Assembly (NCBI GenBank): GCA_964539745.1
Contig: CAZIJU010000007.1
Location: 1 to 64,000, forward strand
From: DSNY01 sp964539745
GTDB lineage: Bacteria > Pseudomonadota > Gammaproteobacteria > Burkholderiales > Burkholderiaceae_F
DNA length: 64,000 nt
Reading direction: 5' to 3'
In this document: piece by piece, positions 43,968 to 52,338 of the stretch
How the letters are laid out: each line of letters starts with the position of its first letter
Numbering within the stretch: position 1 is the stretch's first letter
The notes under the pieces: generated by a model
What the model was told of the DNA's origin: nothing
The model's database searches: none
Seen by the model: the letters and a program-made list of their open reading frames with translations, nothing else
Program-made: the position numbers and the translations under genes

Positions 43968-43995
43968 AAAAAGCCGCTTCGCGAGCGGCCTTTTT
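43968..43995 (-). terminator. Hairpin terminator after rpsI
   Basis: GCCGCT and AGCGGC pair over a 5-base loop, with AAAAA on one side and TTTTT on the other, so it could act in both directions. It lies about 105 bp after the rpsI stop and before argC. Confidence 0.8.
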
Positions 43996-44099
43996 CGGTC
44001 GGAGTATAAGTGCCGGCGCCGCCTGGGCACGCCCGGCACGCTGCGCAAACGGAGTAATCCGGACGTGGCGGGCCGCGCGCCCGCCGCTCCGAACGCGCC

Positions 44100-44492
44100 T
44101 CAGCGCTTCGAAAACTGCTTGCGCCGGCGCGCCTTGCGCAGACCGACCTTCTTGCGCTCGACTTCGCGCGCGTCGCGGGTGACGAGCCCCGCTTTCGACA
44201 GAACCGGCTTCAGGGTCGCGTCGTAGTCGATCAGCGCGCGCGTGATGCCGTGGCGAACCGCACCGGCCTGGCCGGATTCGCCGCCGCCATCGACGTTGAC
44301 CAGCACGTCGAACGTCGTCGCGTGGTTCGTCAGCTCGAGCGGCTGGCGCGCGATCATGCGCCCCGTCTCGCGATGGAAGTACTGTTCGATCGGCCGGCCG
44401 TTGATCGTGATCTTGCCTGTACCGCGCTTGATGAACACGCGCGCCACCGAACTCTTGCGGCGGCCGGTGCCGTAGTTGTAGTTGCCGATCAT
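44100..44492 (-). CDS. rpsI: 30S ribosomal protein S9
   Basis: A 130-residue ribosomal protein with the usual end GLRKARRRKQFSKR, whose C-terminal tail contacts P-site tRNA. The start at MIGNYNYGTGRRKSSVARVF gives the normal length; an in-frame GTG at 44525 would add 11 residues not expected in S9. It is co-transcribed with rplM, 53 bp apart. Confidence 0.96.
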   Translation of the reverse strand: MIGNYNYGTGRRKSSVARVFIKRGTGKITINGRPIEQYFHRETGRMIARQPLELTNHATTFDVLVNVDGGGESGQAGAVRHGITRALIDYDATLKPVLSKAGLVTRDAREVERKKVGLRKARRRKQFSKR

Positions 44493-44545
44493 GCTGTCCC
44501 CGGAGGCTGTGTTTCGTTCTGCCACGCCAAGAAGTCCGCTGTCTC

Positions 44546-44974
44546 TCAGATCTCGAGCGGCTTGGGCTGCTGCGCCGAATGCGGATGGTTGGCGTCGGCA
44601 TAGATCTTCAGTTTCTTGATCATCGCGTAGCCGAGCGGGCCCTTGGGCAGCATGCCCTTGACCGCGATTTCCAGCGCGCGGCCGGGAAAGCGGCCCTGCA
44701 TCTTGCCGAACGAGGTCTCGTAGACGCCGCCGGGGTAACCCGAGTGCCGGTAGTAGACCTTGTCCTCGGCCTTGTTGCCGGTCACGCGGATCTTGCCCGC
44801 ATTGACGACGACGATGAAGTCGCCGGTATCCACGTGCGGGGTGTACTCGGGCTTGTGCTTGCCGCGCAGGCGTCGCGCGATCTCCGCCGCGAGCCGACCG
44901 AGCACCTTGTCACTGGCGTCAACGACGAACCAGTCGCGCCGCACGTCCTGCGGCTTGGCGGAATACGTCTTCAT
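44546..44974 (-). CDS. rplM: 50S ribosomal protein L13
   Basis: A 142-residue ribosomal protein beginning MKTYSAKPQDVRRDWFVVDAS, with VLGRLAAEIARRLRGKHKPEYTPHVDTGD and the LPKGPLG block. Exactly the usual length. It is the first gene of a minus-strand operon with rpsI. An L13 leader motif was not recognised in the upstream 260 bp. Confidence 0.97.
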   Translation of the reverse strand: MKTYSAKPQDVRRDWFVVDASDKVLGRLAAEIARRLRGKHKPEYTPHVDTGDFIVVVNAGKIRVTGNKAEDKVYYRHSGYPGGVYETSFGKMQGRFPGRALEIAVKGMLPKGPLGYAMIKKLKIYADANHPHSAQQPKPLEI

Positions 44975-45234
44975 CTTCGTCACTTCGATGTAGGCCGGAT
45001 GCGGTCGGGATCGCCCGCACATTCGCAGTGTCCGCGATCGGATCGCGTGCGCCGGGTTCCCCAGCGTAGGCGCCGCGCGAGCCGATGCTGGCCGCCGGAA
45101 AGCCGCGTATTCTAGCCGCGGCAGCGATCGGGCTGCAAGCAGCGTCGTCCGGGACGGCCTCTCCCCGCTTTTTCGTCCGCCAGCTCGCCGGCCCGTCGCC
45201 GTCTTGGCGCAAGCCACAGTCTGCAGGAGCACGT

Positions 45235-45660
45235 ATGGAATGCACAGTGCGCTGGGCCGGGCCGGCCGGCATGACGTTCGTGGTCGAGACGGGCAGCGGG
45301 CATCTGGTCACTATGGACGGCGCCCCGGAGGGCGGCGGCCGCAAGCTGGCGCCGCGGCCGATGGAGGTGGTGCTCGCCGGCACCGGCGGCTGCACCGCGT
45401 ACGACGTCGTGCTGATCCTCAAACGCGGCCGGCACGACGTGCGCGGCTGTGATGTCCGCCTGAGCGCGGAGCGCGCCGCCGAAGATCCGAAGGTTTTCAC
45501 GCGGATCGCGTTTCACTTCACGGTGCGCGGGCGCAATCTGAATCGAGCCGCCGTCGAGCGCGCGGTCCAGCTTTCGCACGAGAAGTACTGCTCCGCCACG
45601 GCCATGCTCGCGAAGACGGCCGAGATCAGCCACACGGTCGAGGTCGTCGAGGACGCCTGA
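45235..45660 (+). CDS. OsmC-family peroxiredoxin-like protein
   Basis: A 141-residue small protein. Two cysteines sit where OsmC/YhfA proteins have their redox pair: GTGGCTAYDVVLIL and KYCSATAMLAKT. Start at 45235 follows GGAGCACGT. It probably acts on organic hydroperoxides or as a thiol carrier; the YhfA-like subgroup function is not settled. It is divergent from rplM and ends 10 bp from the convergent coq7 stop. Confidence 0.88.
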   Translation: MECTVRWAGPAGMTFVVETGSGHLVTMDGAPEGGGRKLAPRPMEVVLAGTGGCTAYDVVLILKRGRHDVRGCDVRLSAERAAEDPKVFTRIAFHFTVRGRNLNRAAVERAVQLSHEKYCSATAMLAKTAEISHTVEVVEDA

Positions 45661-45670
45661 ACGCGCGGTG

Positions 45671-46306
45671 TCAGACGTAGTGCGCGGTCGTCGTCATCAC
45701 CTTGGCTGCGAGCCGCATCGCGGCGCGTACCGGGAACGGCAACTCGACCCCGCCCATCGCCGTCGCCGTATGCGCGTGGTGGACCTCGTCCTTCTGCATC
45801 TGCTCGACGACCGCGCGTGAGGCGGTATCACTCGGAGGCAGACGGTCGAGGTGTCCCTGCAGGTGCGCTTCGACCTGCCGCTCGGTTTCGGCCATGAAGC
45901 CGAGGCTCGCGCGGTCGCCCAGCCGCGAGGCGACGAGCCCGATCGCGAATGCGCCCGCGAACCACAGCGGATTGAGCAGACTCGGGCGCCCGCCGAGTTC
46001 GCCGATCCGGCGCTGCGTCCAGGCCAGGTGATCGACTTCGTCGCGGGCGGCGGCCAGGAACGCTTCGCGCAGTTTCCGATCGCGCGCACCGAGCGCCTGC
46101 GCCTCGTACAGCGCCTGCGCGCAGACCTCGCCGACGTGATTGACGCGCATCAGCGCGGCCGACTCCCGCCGCTCTTCTTCGGAAAGCTCGTCCGACGGGG
46201 CCTGCGCCGGGTACGGCCGGGCGGCGACGGGTTCGGCGCCGAGCGTTCGCAGCGCGCGGTCGGCGATGCCGAGCAGTTGGTCGATGGGCGAGGCTGCCAT
46301 CCTCAT
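45671..46306 (-). CDS. coq7: 5-demethoxyubiquinol hydroxylase (Coq7/UbiF-type di-iron)
   Basis: A 211-residue di-iron monooxygenase of ubiquinone synthesis. The four-helix ligand set is visible: ALMRVNHVGEVCAQ, AARDEVDHLAW, ETERQVEAHL and QKDEVHHAHTA. In betaproteobacteria Coq7 takes the role of the flavin enzyme UbiF. Start choice is not firm: ATG at 46306 or 46300, or a TTG at 46318. It is tail-to-tail with the OsmC gene. Confidence 0.93.
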   Translation of the reverse strand: MRMAASPIDQLLGIADRALRTLGAEPVAARPYPAQAPSDELSEEERRESAALMRVNHVGEVCAQALYEAQALGARDRKLREAFLAAARDEVDHLAWTQRRIGELGGRPSLLNPLWFAGAFAIGLVASRLGDRASLGFMAETERQVEAHLQGHLDRLPPSDTASRAVVEQMQKDEVHHAHTATAMGGVELPFPVRAAMRLAAKVMTTTAHYV

Positions 46307-46456
46307 TCTGTCCGCCAAGTTCGAGTTCCTGTTGCACGAACGCTACAACAGCGGCCGCGGTTGAGTCCATGTCCGCATTGATCGACGACGGCGCGCCGCC
46401 CGCGCGGCTATCCTTCGCGACAAACCGTCACACCAAACCACGCTAGGAGACAGCAG

Positions 46457-47806
46457 ATGATGCGCAAATCGGCGCTCGCCATCGCACTCGCGCTCGCATT
46501 CCCGATCGCCCACGCGCAGGGCAGCCCGACGCAGAGCGGCGTTCAACTGTACGGCATCCTCGACGTCGGCATGGAACGCGTCGACAATGGCGACGCGTCC
46601 GTGACGCGGCTGACGAGCGGCATCTCGACGGGTTCGCGCTGGGGCATCCGCGGCAGCGAGGATCTGGGTGGCGGCTATCGGGCGCTGTTCACGCTGGAAA
46701 GCCGGTTCGAGGTGGACACCGGAACGACGAGCAACCGCGGCGCGATCTTCTTCTGTCCCGACGCGCCGGCGCTGTGCCCCGGGGTCGTCGGCGCGTCGCC
46801 CGCGGTTCCCGCCCCGGTGGTCGGCGGCATGAGCGCGGTGAACTCGGCGCTGCTGCAGGCGGTCAGCACGGTCAACAGCGTCGGCGCACTCTTCGATCGG
46901 CAGGCCTTCGCCGGGGTGGTCACGCCGTACGGTGCGATCCTCGCAGGCCGCCAGTACACGCCGAACTACGAAGTGCTCGTCAAGTACAACTCGTTCGCCG
47001 ATTCGTTCGCCGGCAACCCGGGCCAGATCGCGGCGATCAACATCCGCGCCAACAACGCGCTGCAGTACCGCGCCGAACTGAGCGGCTTCACGCTGTCGCT
47101 GATGTACGGCTTCGGCGGATCGGAAGGCAACCGCAGCGAGCGCACGACGGTCGGCCGCGGTGACGACTTCTACGGCGTCAACGTCCAGTACAACGCGCCG
47201 ACGTTCGGCGTCGGGATCGGCTACAACCGCAACAACACGGTGACGTTCGCCGCACCGACCGAAAGCCGCAAGGGGCTCGAAACGTACAGCATCGGCGGGT
47301 CCGCCACGCTCGGCGGCGTCAAGCTCTTCGCAACCTATCTGAAGGCGAAGAACGAGAATCCGGTGCTGTCGCCGGTCGACGTCCAGAACATCGTGATCAG
47401 CACGGGCGGCAACCTCGCGGCGATCAACGCCATCCTCGGCGGCCTGTTGATCAACCGCTTCGACGTCGACGCGCTGCGCGGCGTGGTTGGACCGACGGAC
47501 CTGAACGTGTACCACGTCGGACTGAACTGGACCGTCGGCAACGGCACGCTGATGGCCGCGTTGAACCAGTCGAAGGACTCGGCGCGCAGCCTCTGGGCGA
47601 CGGCCGACGCGAGGGTCGATCAGATCGGGCTCGCGTACATGTACAACCTGTCCAAGCGCACGCAGCTCTACGGCGCGTACGCGGTCGCCAACAACAAGGA
47701 CCAGGCGCGCATCGCGCTCGGCGCGGCGTGCTGCACCGGCGGCTGGACCACGGCGCCGGGCGAGGACAGCAAGTCGCTGCAGATCGGCATGCGGCACACG
47801 TTCTGA
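46457..47806 (+). CDS. Gram-negative porin (Burkholderiales type), 449 residues
   Basis: An outer-membrane trimeric porin. Signal peptide MMRKSALAIALALAFPIAHAQ, then SGVQLYGILDVGMERV and SRWGIRGSEDLGGGYRALFTLESRFEVDTG, the shared start of the porin_4/OmpC-like family; it ends with a C-terminal Phe (MRHTF) as barrels do. It has longer loops than the second porin (for example around residues 95-145, with two cysteines). A good ribosome site (AGGAGA) precedes the ATG and a terminator follows at 47824. Confidence 0.94.
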   Translation: MMRKSALAIALALAFPIAHAQGSPTQSGVQLYGILDVGMERVDNGDASVTRLTSGISTGSRWGIRGSEDLGGGYRALFTLESRFEVDTGTTSNRGAIFFCPDAPALCPGVVGASPAVPAPVVGGMSAVNSALLQAVSTVNSVGALFDRQAFAGVVTPYGAILAGRQYTPNYEVLVKYNSFADSFAGNPGQIAAINIRANNALQYRAELSGFTLSLMYGFGGSEGNRSERTTVGRGDDFYGVNVQYNAPTFGVGIGYNRNNTVTFAAPTESRKGLETYSIGGSATLGGVKLFATYLKAKNENPVLSPVDVQNIVISTGGNLAAINAILGGLLINRFDVDALRGVVGPTDLNVYHVGLNWTVGNGTLMAALNQSKDSARSLWATADARVDQIGLAYMYNLSKRTQLYGAYAVANNKDQARIALGAACCTGGWTTAPGEDSKSLQIGMRHTF

Positions 47807-47823
47807 AGCGCTTTGCGTTGGAT

Positions 47824-47854
47824 CAAGGGGCGCTGCGGGCGCCCCTTGTTTTTT
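47824..47854 (+). terminator. Rho-independent terminator after porin 1
   Basis: A perfect 10-bp stem (CAAGGGGCGC / GCGCCCCTTG) is followed by TTTTTT, 18 bp after the stop codon. Confidence 0.92.
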
Positions 47855-47963
47855 CGGCGTCCGCCCCAAAGCCCGCGCCGGCAGCGGACCCGTGTTGCAC
47901 AAACCCCACAACTCACGCCGATCAGGCAGTCGATTCCGCAGGCGTTCTTTGCTCTGTCATGGG

Positions 47964-47976
47964 TTCTTTGAAAGAA
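47964..47976. promoter_or_regulatory. Palindrome TTCTTTGAAAGAA upstream of porin 2
   Basis: A perfect 13-bp palindrome in the 230-bp leader of porin 2, 108 bp before the start codon. It could be an operator; no regulator can be named from the sequence. Confidence 0.35.
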
Positions 47977-48084
47977 TCGTCGCGGACTTCCGATGGGAGT
48001 TGCCAGTCGCGGTTGGCGATCGGAACGCAATGAAGAACATCCGAATCGCCGTCGGCTGATCTATCAACACATGTGGAGATACAT

Positions 48085-49155
48085 ATGAAAAAGTCGCTCA
48101 TCGCACTTGCGGTCCTCGGCGCTTTCGCCGGGGCTGCCAGCGCGCAGTCGTCGGTGACGCTGTACGGCGTCGTCGACGTGAACGTGCAGCGCACCGACCC
48201 GAAAGCGGGCACGACGACGGACAACCCCGCCACGACCGGCGTCAACAGCGGCGGTCTGGCGGGACCTCGCTGGGGCATGCGCGGCAGCGAAGACCTCGGT
48301 GGCGGCATGCGCGCCATTTTCCAGCTCGAAGGCGGGTACAGCGTCGATGAAGGCACGCTGGGGCAAGGTGGCCGGCTCTTCGGCCGTCAGGCCTACGGTG
48401 GGTTGGCCGGCAACTTCGGTACGGTGGTGGCGGGTCGCCTCGCGACGTTCTCGTCCGGCACGGGGTCTTTCGACAAGTTCGGCTCGCTCGACCCGTTCCG
48501 CACCGGCTACGGTCTGGCCGGCTTCAACGCGACGATGTCGGGCGCCAACGCGCTGCGCGTCGACAACGCGATTGCCTATTTGACGCCAACCATGGGCGGA
48601 TTCAGCGCCGGTATCGGCCACACCTTCCGTGCAAACGGCGGCGAACTTGCGGGTGGCAGCTCGAACAACAACAACGGCCAGTTCATGTATGCGAACTTCA
48701 GCGCGGGCCCGCTGTACGCCGTGCTGACGTACAACCGAATCAAACTGGGCGAGGTTGCCGGCGACCCGACGACGAAGCATCTGCAGATCGGCGCCTCGTA
48801 CGATCTGAAGGTCGTCAAGCTGTCCGCCGCTTACGCGAAGGAAGACGATCAGTTCGCGCTGGCGACCACCTCGGCGCAGGCGGCCGGATCCGACGCCAAG
48901 GCGTGGGCGATCGGTGCCTCGGCGCCGTTCGGCCCGCATCGCGTTTTTGGCTCGTACCAGAAGCGCGACGTCGATTCGTTCGGCTCGACGCCGGAAGGCG
49001 ATCGCAAGGTCTGGGCGCTCGGCTACGAGTACTCGCTGTCGCGCCGCACGACCTTCTACGCCGCCTACAGCGACGTGAAGGACGACGGCTCACTGAAGAC
49101 CGCGAGTTTCGGTGGCCAGAAGCAGACCACGATCGGCCTGTTTCACTCGTTCTGA
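48085..49155 (+). CDS. Gram-negative porin (Burkholderiales type), 356 residues
   Basis: A second outer-membrane porin. Signal peptide MKKSLIALAVLGAFAGAASAQ, then SSVTLYGVVDVNVQRT, GPRWGMRGSEDLGGGMRAIFQLEGGYSVDEG, LFGRQAYGGLAGNFGTVVAGRL and a final FHSF with C-terminal Phe. GTGGAG lies 9 bp before the ATG. It is the standard-length member of the pair and has its own leader and terminator, so it is regulated apart from porin 1. Confidence 0.95.
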   Translation: MKKSLIALAVLGAFAGAASAQSSVTLYGVVDVNVQRTDPKAGTTTDNPATTGVNSGGLAGPRWGMRGSEDLGGGMRAIFQLEGGYSVDEGTLGQGGRLFGRQAYGGLAGNFGTVVAGRLATFSSGTGSFDKFGSLDPFRTGYGLAGFNATMSGANALRVDNAIAYLTPTMGGFSAGIGHTFRANGGELAGGSSNNNNGQFMYANFSAGPLYAVLTYNRIKLGEVAGDPTTKHLQIGASYDLKVVKLSAAYAKEDDQFALATTSAQAAGSDAKAWAIGASAPFGPHRVFGSYQKRDVDSFGSTPEGDRKVWALGYEYSLSRRTTFYAAYSDVKDDGSLKTASFGGQKQTTIGLFHSF

Positions 49156-49186
49156 TCGACCCGCTCGAAAGGTCGATGCAATCCCG

Positions 49187-49215
49187 GAGGCCGCCTCGTG
49201 CGGCCTCTTTTTTTT
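49187..49215 (+). terminator. Rho-independent terminator after porin 2
   Basis: An 8-bp stem (GAGGCCGC / GCGGCCTC) is followed by TTTTTTTT, about 30 bp after the stop. Confidence 0.92.
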
Positions 49216-49235
49216 GCCCTTCCCCGGCAAAGCCG

Positions 49236-49630
49236 TCAGCGCACGCTTTGCCACCGTTGCGCGTACGACCGGTCCAGGTACGCGAGCCGCGCTCGTCGGG
49301 ACACGATGTCCTCGTTCGTCCGCGCCTGCGCGTAGCGCCTGCAGTGTTCGGCGAACGCCGCGTCCGGCGCGGTGCGGCGCGCCGAATCGGCGAGCACGCG
49401 ATCGACGACGAGCGCAAGCCGCTCGGTGTGCGCCGGCTGCGCCTGGATCAGCCCCGCGCGATGCGCCGCGGCCATCGCATCGGCCGCCATGCGCCGGTAC
49501 GTCGTCCACTTGCCGCCGACGATCGAGATCAGGTTGCCGAATTCGGTCAGCACCGCGTGCTCGCGCGAGATCGCGGCAGTCGAGCCGGCTTCGCCCGGAC
49601 CGTCCGGGTCGTACGCCCGCCGGTAGTGCG
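49236..49630 (-). pseudogene. 3' fragment of a glycerol-3-phosphate dehydrogenase gene (glpD-like)
   Basis: A truncated glpD 3' end, about 130 codons. From STAAISREHAVLTEFGNLISIVGGKWTTYRRM on, it matches the C-terminal part of the complete glpD at 50807, nearly base for base over 49308-49582. Its own terminal 24 codons (DIVSRRARLAYLDRSYAQR...) differ from those of the complete gene and resemble another GlpD branch. The 5' five-sixths of the gene, including the FAD domain, is missing; left of it lies the porin terminator, and hicB starts 85 bp beyond its upstream edge. It cannot make a working enzyme. Confidence 0.8.
49308..49582. repeat. 275-bp direct repeat, left copy (glpD fragment)
   Basis: Matches 50888-51162 at 274 of 275 positions (single difference at 49569/51149); the offset is 1,580 bp throughout. 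Similarity falls off sharply on both sides. Confidence 0.9.
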
Positions 49631-49714
49631 GCTGGCCGACCCCGATTGCGTCTGGAGTACGACGAAAGCTGTCCGCAGCTACAATTCGCAGGCAAGGCTC
49701 AAGCTGCAAGCGCG

Positions 49715-49921
49715 ATGCGTACGTATACGGCGGTCATCGAATATTGTCCGGACACGAATCTGTACGTGGGCTACGTGCCTGGATTCCGAGGCGCACACAG
49801 CCAGGGCGCCACGCTCGACGAGCTGCAGGCGAATCTGCGCGAAGTCATCGCCATGCTGCTCGAGGACGGGGAACCCCAGCTCGAAACCGAATTCGTCGGT
49901 ACACAGACTGTCGTCGTCTGA
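49715..49921 (+). CDS. hicB: HicB-type antitoxin (short form)
   Basis: A 68-residue antitoxin of a type II HicBA module. MRTYTAVIEYCPDTNLYVGYVPGFRGAHSQGATLDELQANLREVI is the degenerate RNase-H-like fold of HicB; it stops after LETEFVGTQTVVV, so the C-terminal DNA-binding domain of longer HicB proteins is missing. Its stop codon overlaps the hicA start (TGATG). The order hicB-hicA is seen in many systems. Confidence 0.9.
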   Translation: MRTYTAVIEYCPDTNLYVGYVPGFRGAHSQGATLDELQANLREVIAMLLEDGEPQLETEFVGTQTVVV

Positions 49922-50145
49922 TGCCGGGCGCTCCGGTACTGAAGCCCCGCGAAGTCATCGCGATCCTTGCCGCATTGGGCTTCGTCGAGGTCCGTCAGCG
50001 CGGATCACACAAGCAGTTCCGCCATGCCGACGGCCGGGCAACGACCGTCCCTGTGCATGCCGGCCGCGACATCTCGCCGATTTTGCTGCGCCAGATCGCC
50101 AGAGACATCGGCTTGACGGTTGACGAGCTTCTCCAGCACCGCTGA
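49921..50145 (+). CDS. hicA: HicA-type mRNA interferase toxin
   Basis: A 74-residue toxin of the double-stranded RNA-binding fold: KPREVIAILAALGFVEVRQRGSHKQFRHADGRATTVPVHAGRDISPILLRQIARDIGLTVDEL. The catalytic His is in GSHKQF. HicA cleaves mRNA and stops growth unless bound by HicB. Translationally coupled to hicB by a one-base overlap. The pair lies between a glpD fragment and repeat island 3. Confidence 0.92.
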   Translation: MPGAPVLKPREVIAILAALGFVEVRQRGSHKQFRHADGRATTVPVHAGRDISPILLRQIARDIGLTVDELLQHR

Positions 50146-50214
50146 ATCTGACGCTTATGCCGCCCCCGTGACACCGCTGCCGCGCGCGGCGATGTCGCCG
50201 CTGGGTCGCCGGTT

Positions 50215-50672
50215 TTGTCATCCTGACCCCGGCCGTGGGCCGGGGAAAGGATCGCCGCGCCGCGAAGCGCTGAGGCGCCTCGCCTGCGCCTTAAAGTGGC
50301 GCAGTACTGTCATCCCTGTCATCCCGACCCCGGCTTTCAAGCCGGGTGGAGGGATCTCCTTCTCGCGAAGGGCGGAGATTCCTCGCCTTCGGCTCGGAAT
50401 GACGGGAGCAGCGTTGCGGCTTCGAATGACCAAGCCAAGCCCGGGTGGAATGACGCTGGCTTGTCATCCCGAGCGAACGCGAGGGATCTCCGCGCCGCGA
50501 GGTGCCGGGATTCCTCGCCTGCGGCTCGGAATGACAATGAAGTGCCGGCTTGGAATGGTAATGAAGTGGCGGGCTCGGGAATGGCAATGAAGTAGCGGCC
50601 GGGAGTAGCAAGGGAGCATTGGCGCGGAGCGACGGCGGTTGGCAGGTGTTACTGAGATTCGTCACTCCCGTA
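50215..50672. repeat. Repeat island 3 (GTCATCCCGACCCCGG / GAGATTCCTCGCC units)
   Basis: Two to three imperfect units of GTCATCCCGACCCCGG...GGAGGGATCTC...GATTCCTCGCCTGCGGCTC, then a decaying run (GGAATGACAATGAAGTGCCG, GGAATGGTAATGAAGTGGCG, GGAATGGCAATGAAGTAGCG). The right end (GTGTTACTGAGATTCGTCAC at 50646) resembles the terminus of islands 1b and 4. The left end near 50215 is indistinct. The rest of the 661-bp gap up to 50806 holds no gene I can support. Confidence 0.7.
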
Positions 50673-50806
50673 AGTTCGGAACAGAACCTCACGGCGGACC
50701 GTGAGCGCCTTTGCGGCGGCCACACCGGCGCGTGCAGCTTGGCATGCGCAGCGGTGTTCGGAGTGGGCGTTGACGGGGTACGGAGCGCACGGCCGTCGTG
50801 CCGCTC

Positions 50807-52219
50807 TCATTGAAGAAGCGAACCGTATGCGTGCGCGCGAGCGCCCTCCGCGTTGAGCACGCCCAGCCGCGCGCGCCGGTACAAAACGTCCTCGTTCGTC
50901 CGCGCCTGCGCGTAGCGCCTGCAGTGTTCGGCGAACGCCGCGTCCGGCGCGGTGCGGCGCGCCGAATCGGCGAGCACGCGATCGACGACGAGCGCAAGCC
51001 GCTCGGTGTGCGCCGGCTGCGCCTGGATCAGCCCCGCGCGATGCGCCGCGGCCATCGCATCGGCCGCCATGCGCCGGTACGTCGTCCACTTGCCGCCGAC
51101 GATCGAGATCAGGTTGCCGAATTCGGTCAGCACCGCGTGCTCGCGCGAAATCGCGGCAGTCGCGCCGGCGCTGCCCGGGTCGAACAGCGGCCGCAGCCCG
51201 GCGAAGCTCGCGCGCACGTCGGCGGTCGAAATCGGCCGTGCGAGATATCCACGCGCGGTGTCGAGCATGAATTCGATCTCCTGCGGCGAAGGCTGCGGCT
51301 CCCACGGCGCATCGGGCCGCGGCCCGTCGGTGGTGCCGATCAGCAGCTTGCCGAGCCACGGGATCACGAACAGCACGCGGCCGTCGCGCGTCTTCGGGAT
51401 CATCAGTGCCGCCGAACCGGGAAGGAATTCGCGATCGACGACGAGGTGCGACCCCTGGCTGACCGTGACGAGCTTGCGCGCGCCGGGATCGGCCAGCCGG
51501 CGCACGCCGTCGACCCACACGCCGGCGGCATTGAAAACGCAGCTCGTCGCGAGCTCGAAGCGCTCGCTGGTTTCCGCGTCGACCGCGCGCACGGCCGCGA
51601 TTCGCCCGCTCTGCAGCCGCAGCCCCTCGCAGCGCACGTAGTTGATCGGTGTGGCACCCAGGGCGTACGCGGTCTGCATCAGCGCGATCGCCATCAGCGC
51701 GTCGTCGAACTGGCCGTCCCAGTACGACACACCGCCGCGCAATCCCTCGGGTCGGATCCCGGGCAGCCGCGCGAGCGTCTCGGCACGCGACAGCCACGTC
51801 GTCGGGCCGATGCTGCGGCTGGCGGCGAGCAGGTCGTACATGCCCAGCCCGATGCGCAAGAACGGCCGCTCGAGCGGCCGGTAGCACGGCACGACGAATT
51901 CGAGCGGATGAACGACGTGCGGCGCGATCGCGAGCAGGATCGCGCGCTCCTCGAGCGCCTCGCGCACGAGCTTGACGTTGCCCTGCGCGAGGTAGCGCAC
52001 GCCGCCGTGGACGAGCTTGGTGCTGCGGCTGGACGTGCCCGAACCGAAATCGCGCGCCTCGATCAGCGCCACGCGCAGGCCGCGCGCGGCGGCATCCACC
52101 GCAATACCCAGGCCGGTGGCGCCGCCGCCGACGATCACCGCGTCCCACGGCTGCGGTTCGCGCAGCCGCGCGAGCAAGTCGGCGCGGTCAATCGGCTGGG
52201 GTTGCAGAGGACTCTTCAT
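50807..52219 (-). CDS. glpD: Aerobic glycerol-3-phosphate dehydrogenase
   Basis: A 470-residue membrane-associated FAD enzyme that oxidises glycerol 3-phosphate and feeds electrons to quinone. FAD-binding loop WDAVIVGGGATGLGIAVDAAARGLRVALIE, substrate segment SSRSTKLVHGGVRYLAQGNVKLV, later SREHAVLTEFGNLISIVGGKWTTYRRM and the C-terminal helical domain ending NEDVLYRRARLGVLN. The ATG at 52219 is supported by MKSPLQPQPIDRADLLARL; no other glp genes are adjacent. Bases 50888-51162 are repeated in the fragment at 49308. Confidence 0.94.
   Translation of the reverse strand: MKSPLQPQPIDRADLLARLREPQPWDAVIVGGGATGLGIAVDAAARGLRVALIEARDFGSGTSSRSTKLVHGGVRYLAQGNVKLVREALEERAILLAIAPHVVHPLEFVVPCYRPLERPFLRIGLGMYDLLAASRSIGPTTWLSRAETLARLPGIRPEGLRGGVSYWDGQFDDALMAIALMQTAYALGATPINYVRCEGLRLQSGRIAAVRAVDAETSERFELATSCVFNAAGVWVDGVRRLADPGARKLVTVSQGSHLVVDREFLPGSAALMIPKTRDGRVLFVIPWLGKLLIGTTDGPRPDAPWEPQPSPQEIEFMLDTARGYLARPISTADVRASFAGLRPLFDPGSAGATAAISREHAVLTEFGNLISIVGGKWTTYRRMAADAMAAAHRAGLIQAQPAHTERLALVVDRVLADSARRTAPDAAFAEHCRRYAQARTNEDVLYRRARLGVLNAEGARAHAYGSLLQ
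50888..51162. repeat. 275-bp direct repeat, right copy (inside glpD)
   Basis: Same 275 bp as 49308-49582 with one difference, encoding the C-terminal part of GlpD from about TAAISREHAV to QARTNED. Confidence 0.9.
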
Positions 52220-52338
52220 GTCGTGGCAGGCGCCGGCTCGCGGCGCCGTCGAGGCGGGACTATAGAGCCAGTGGACGCGCCCCGCGCTTGCCGGCAGACT
52301 CCGCAGCACAAGAATCCGACCCACGTCAAGGAGAGCCC

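Noticed and set aside
49601..49714. Sigma-70 promoter for hicB using TACAAT near 49680
   Set aside because: A TACAAT is present but the only TTG-type -35 lies about 28 bp upstream, too far for a confident call.
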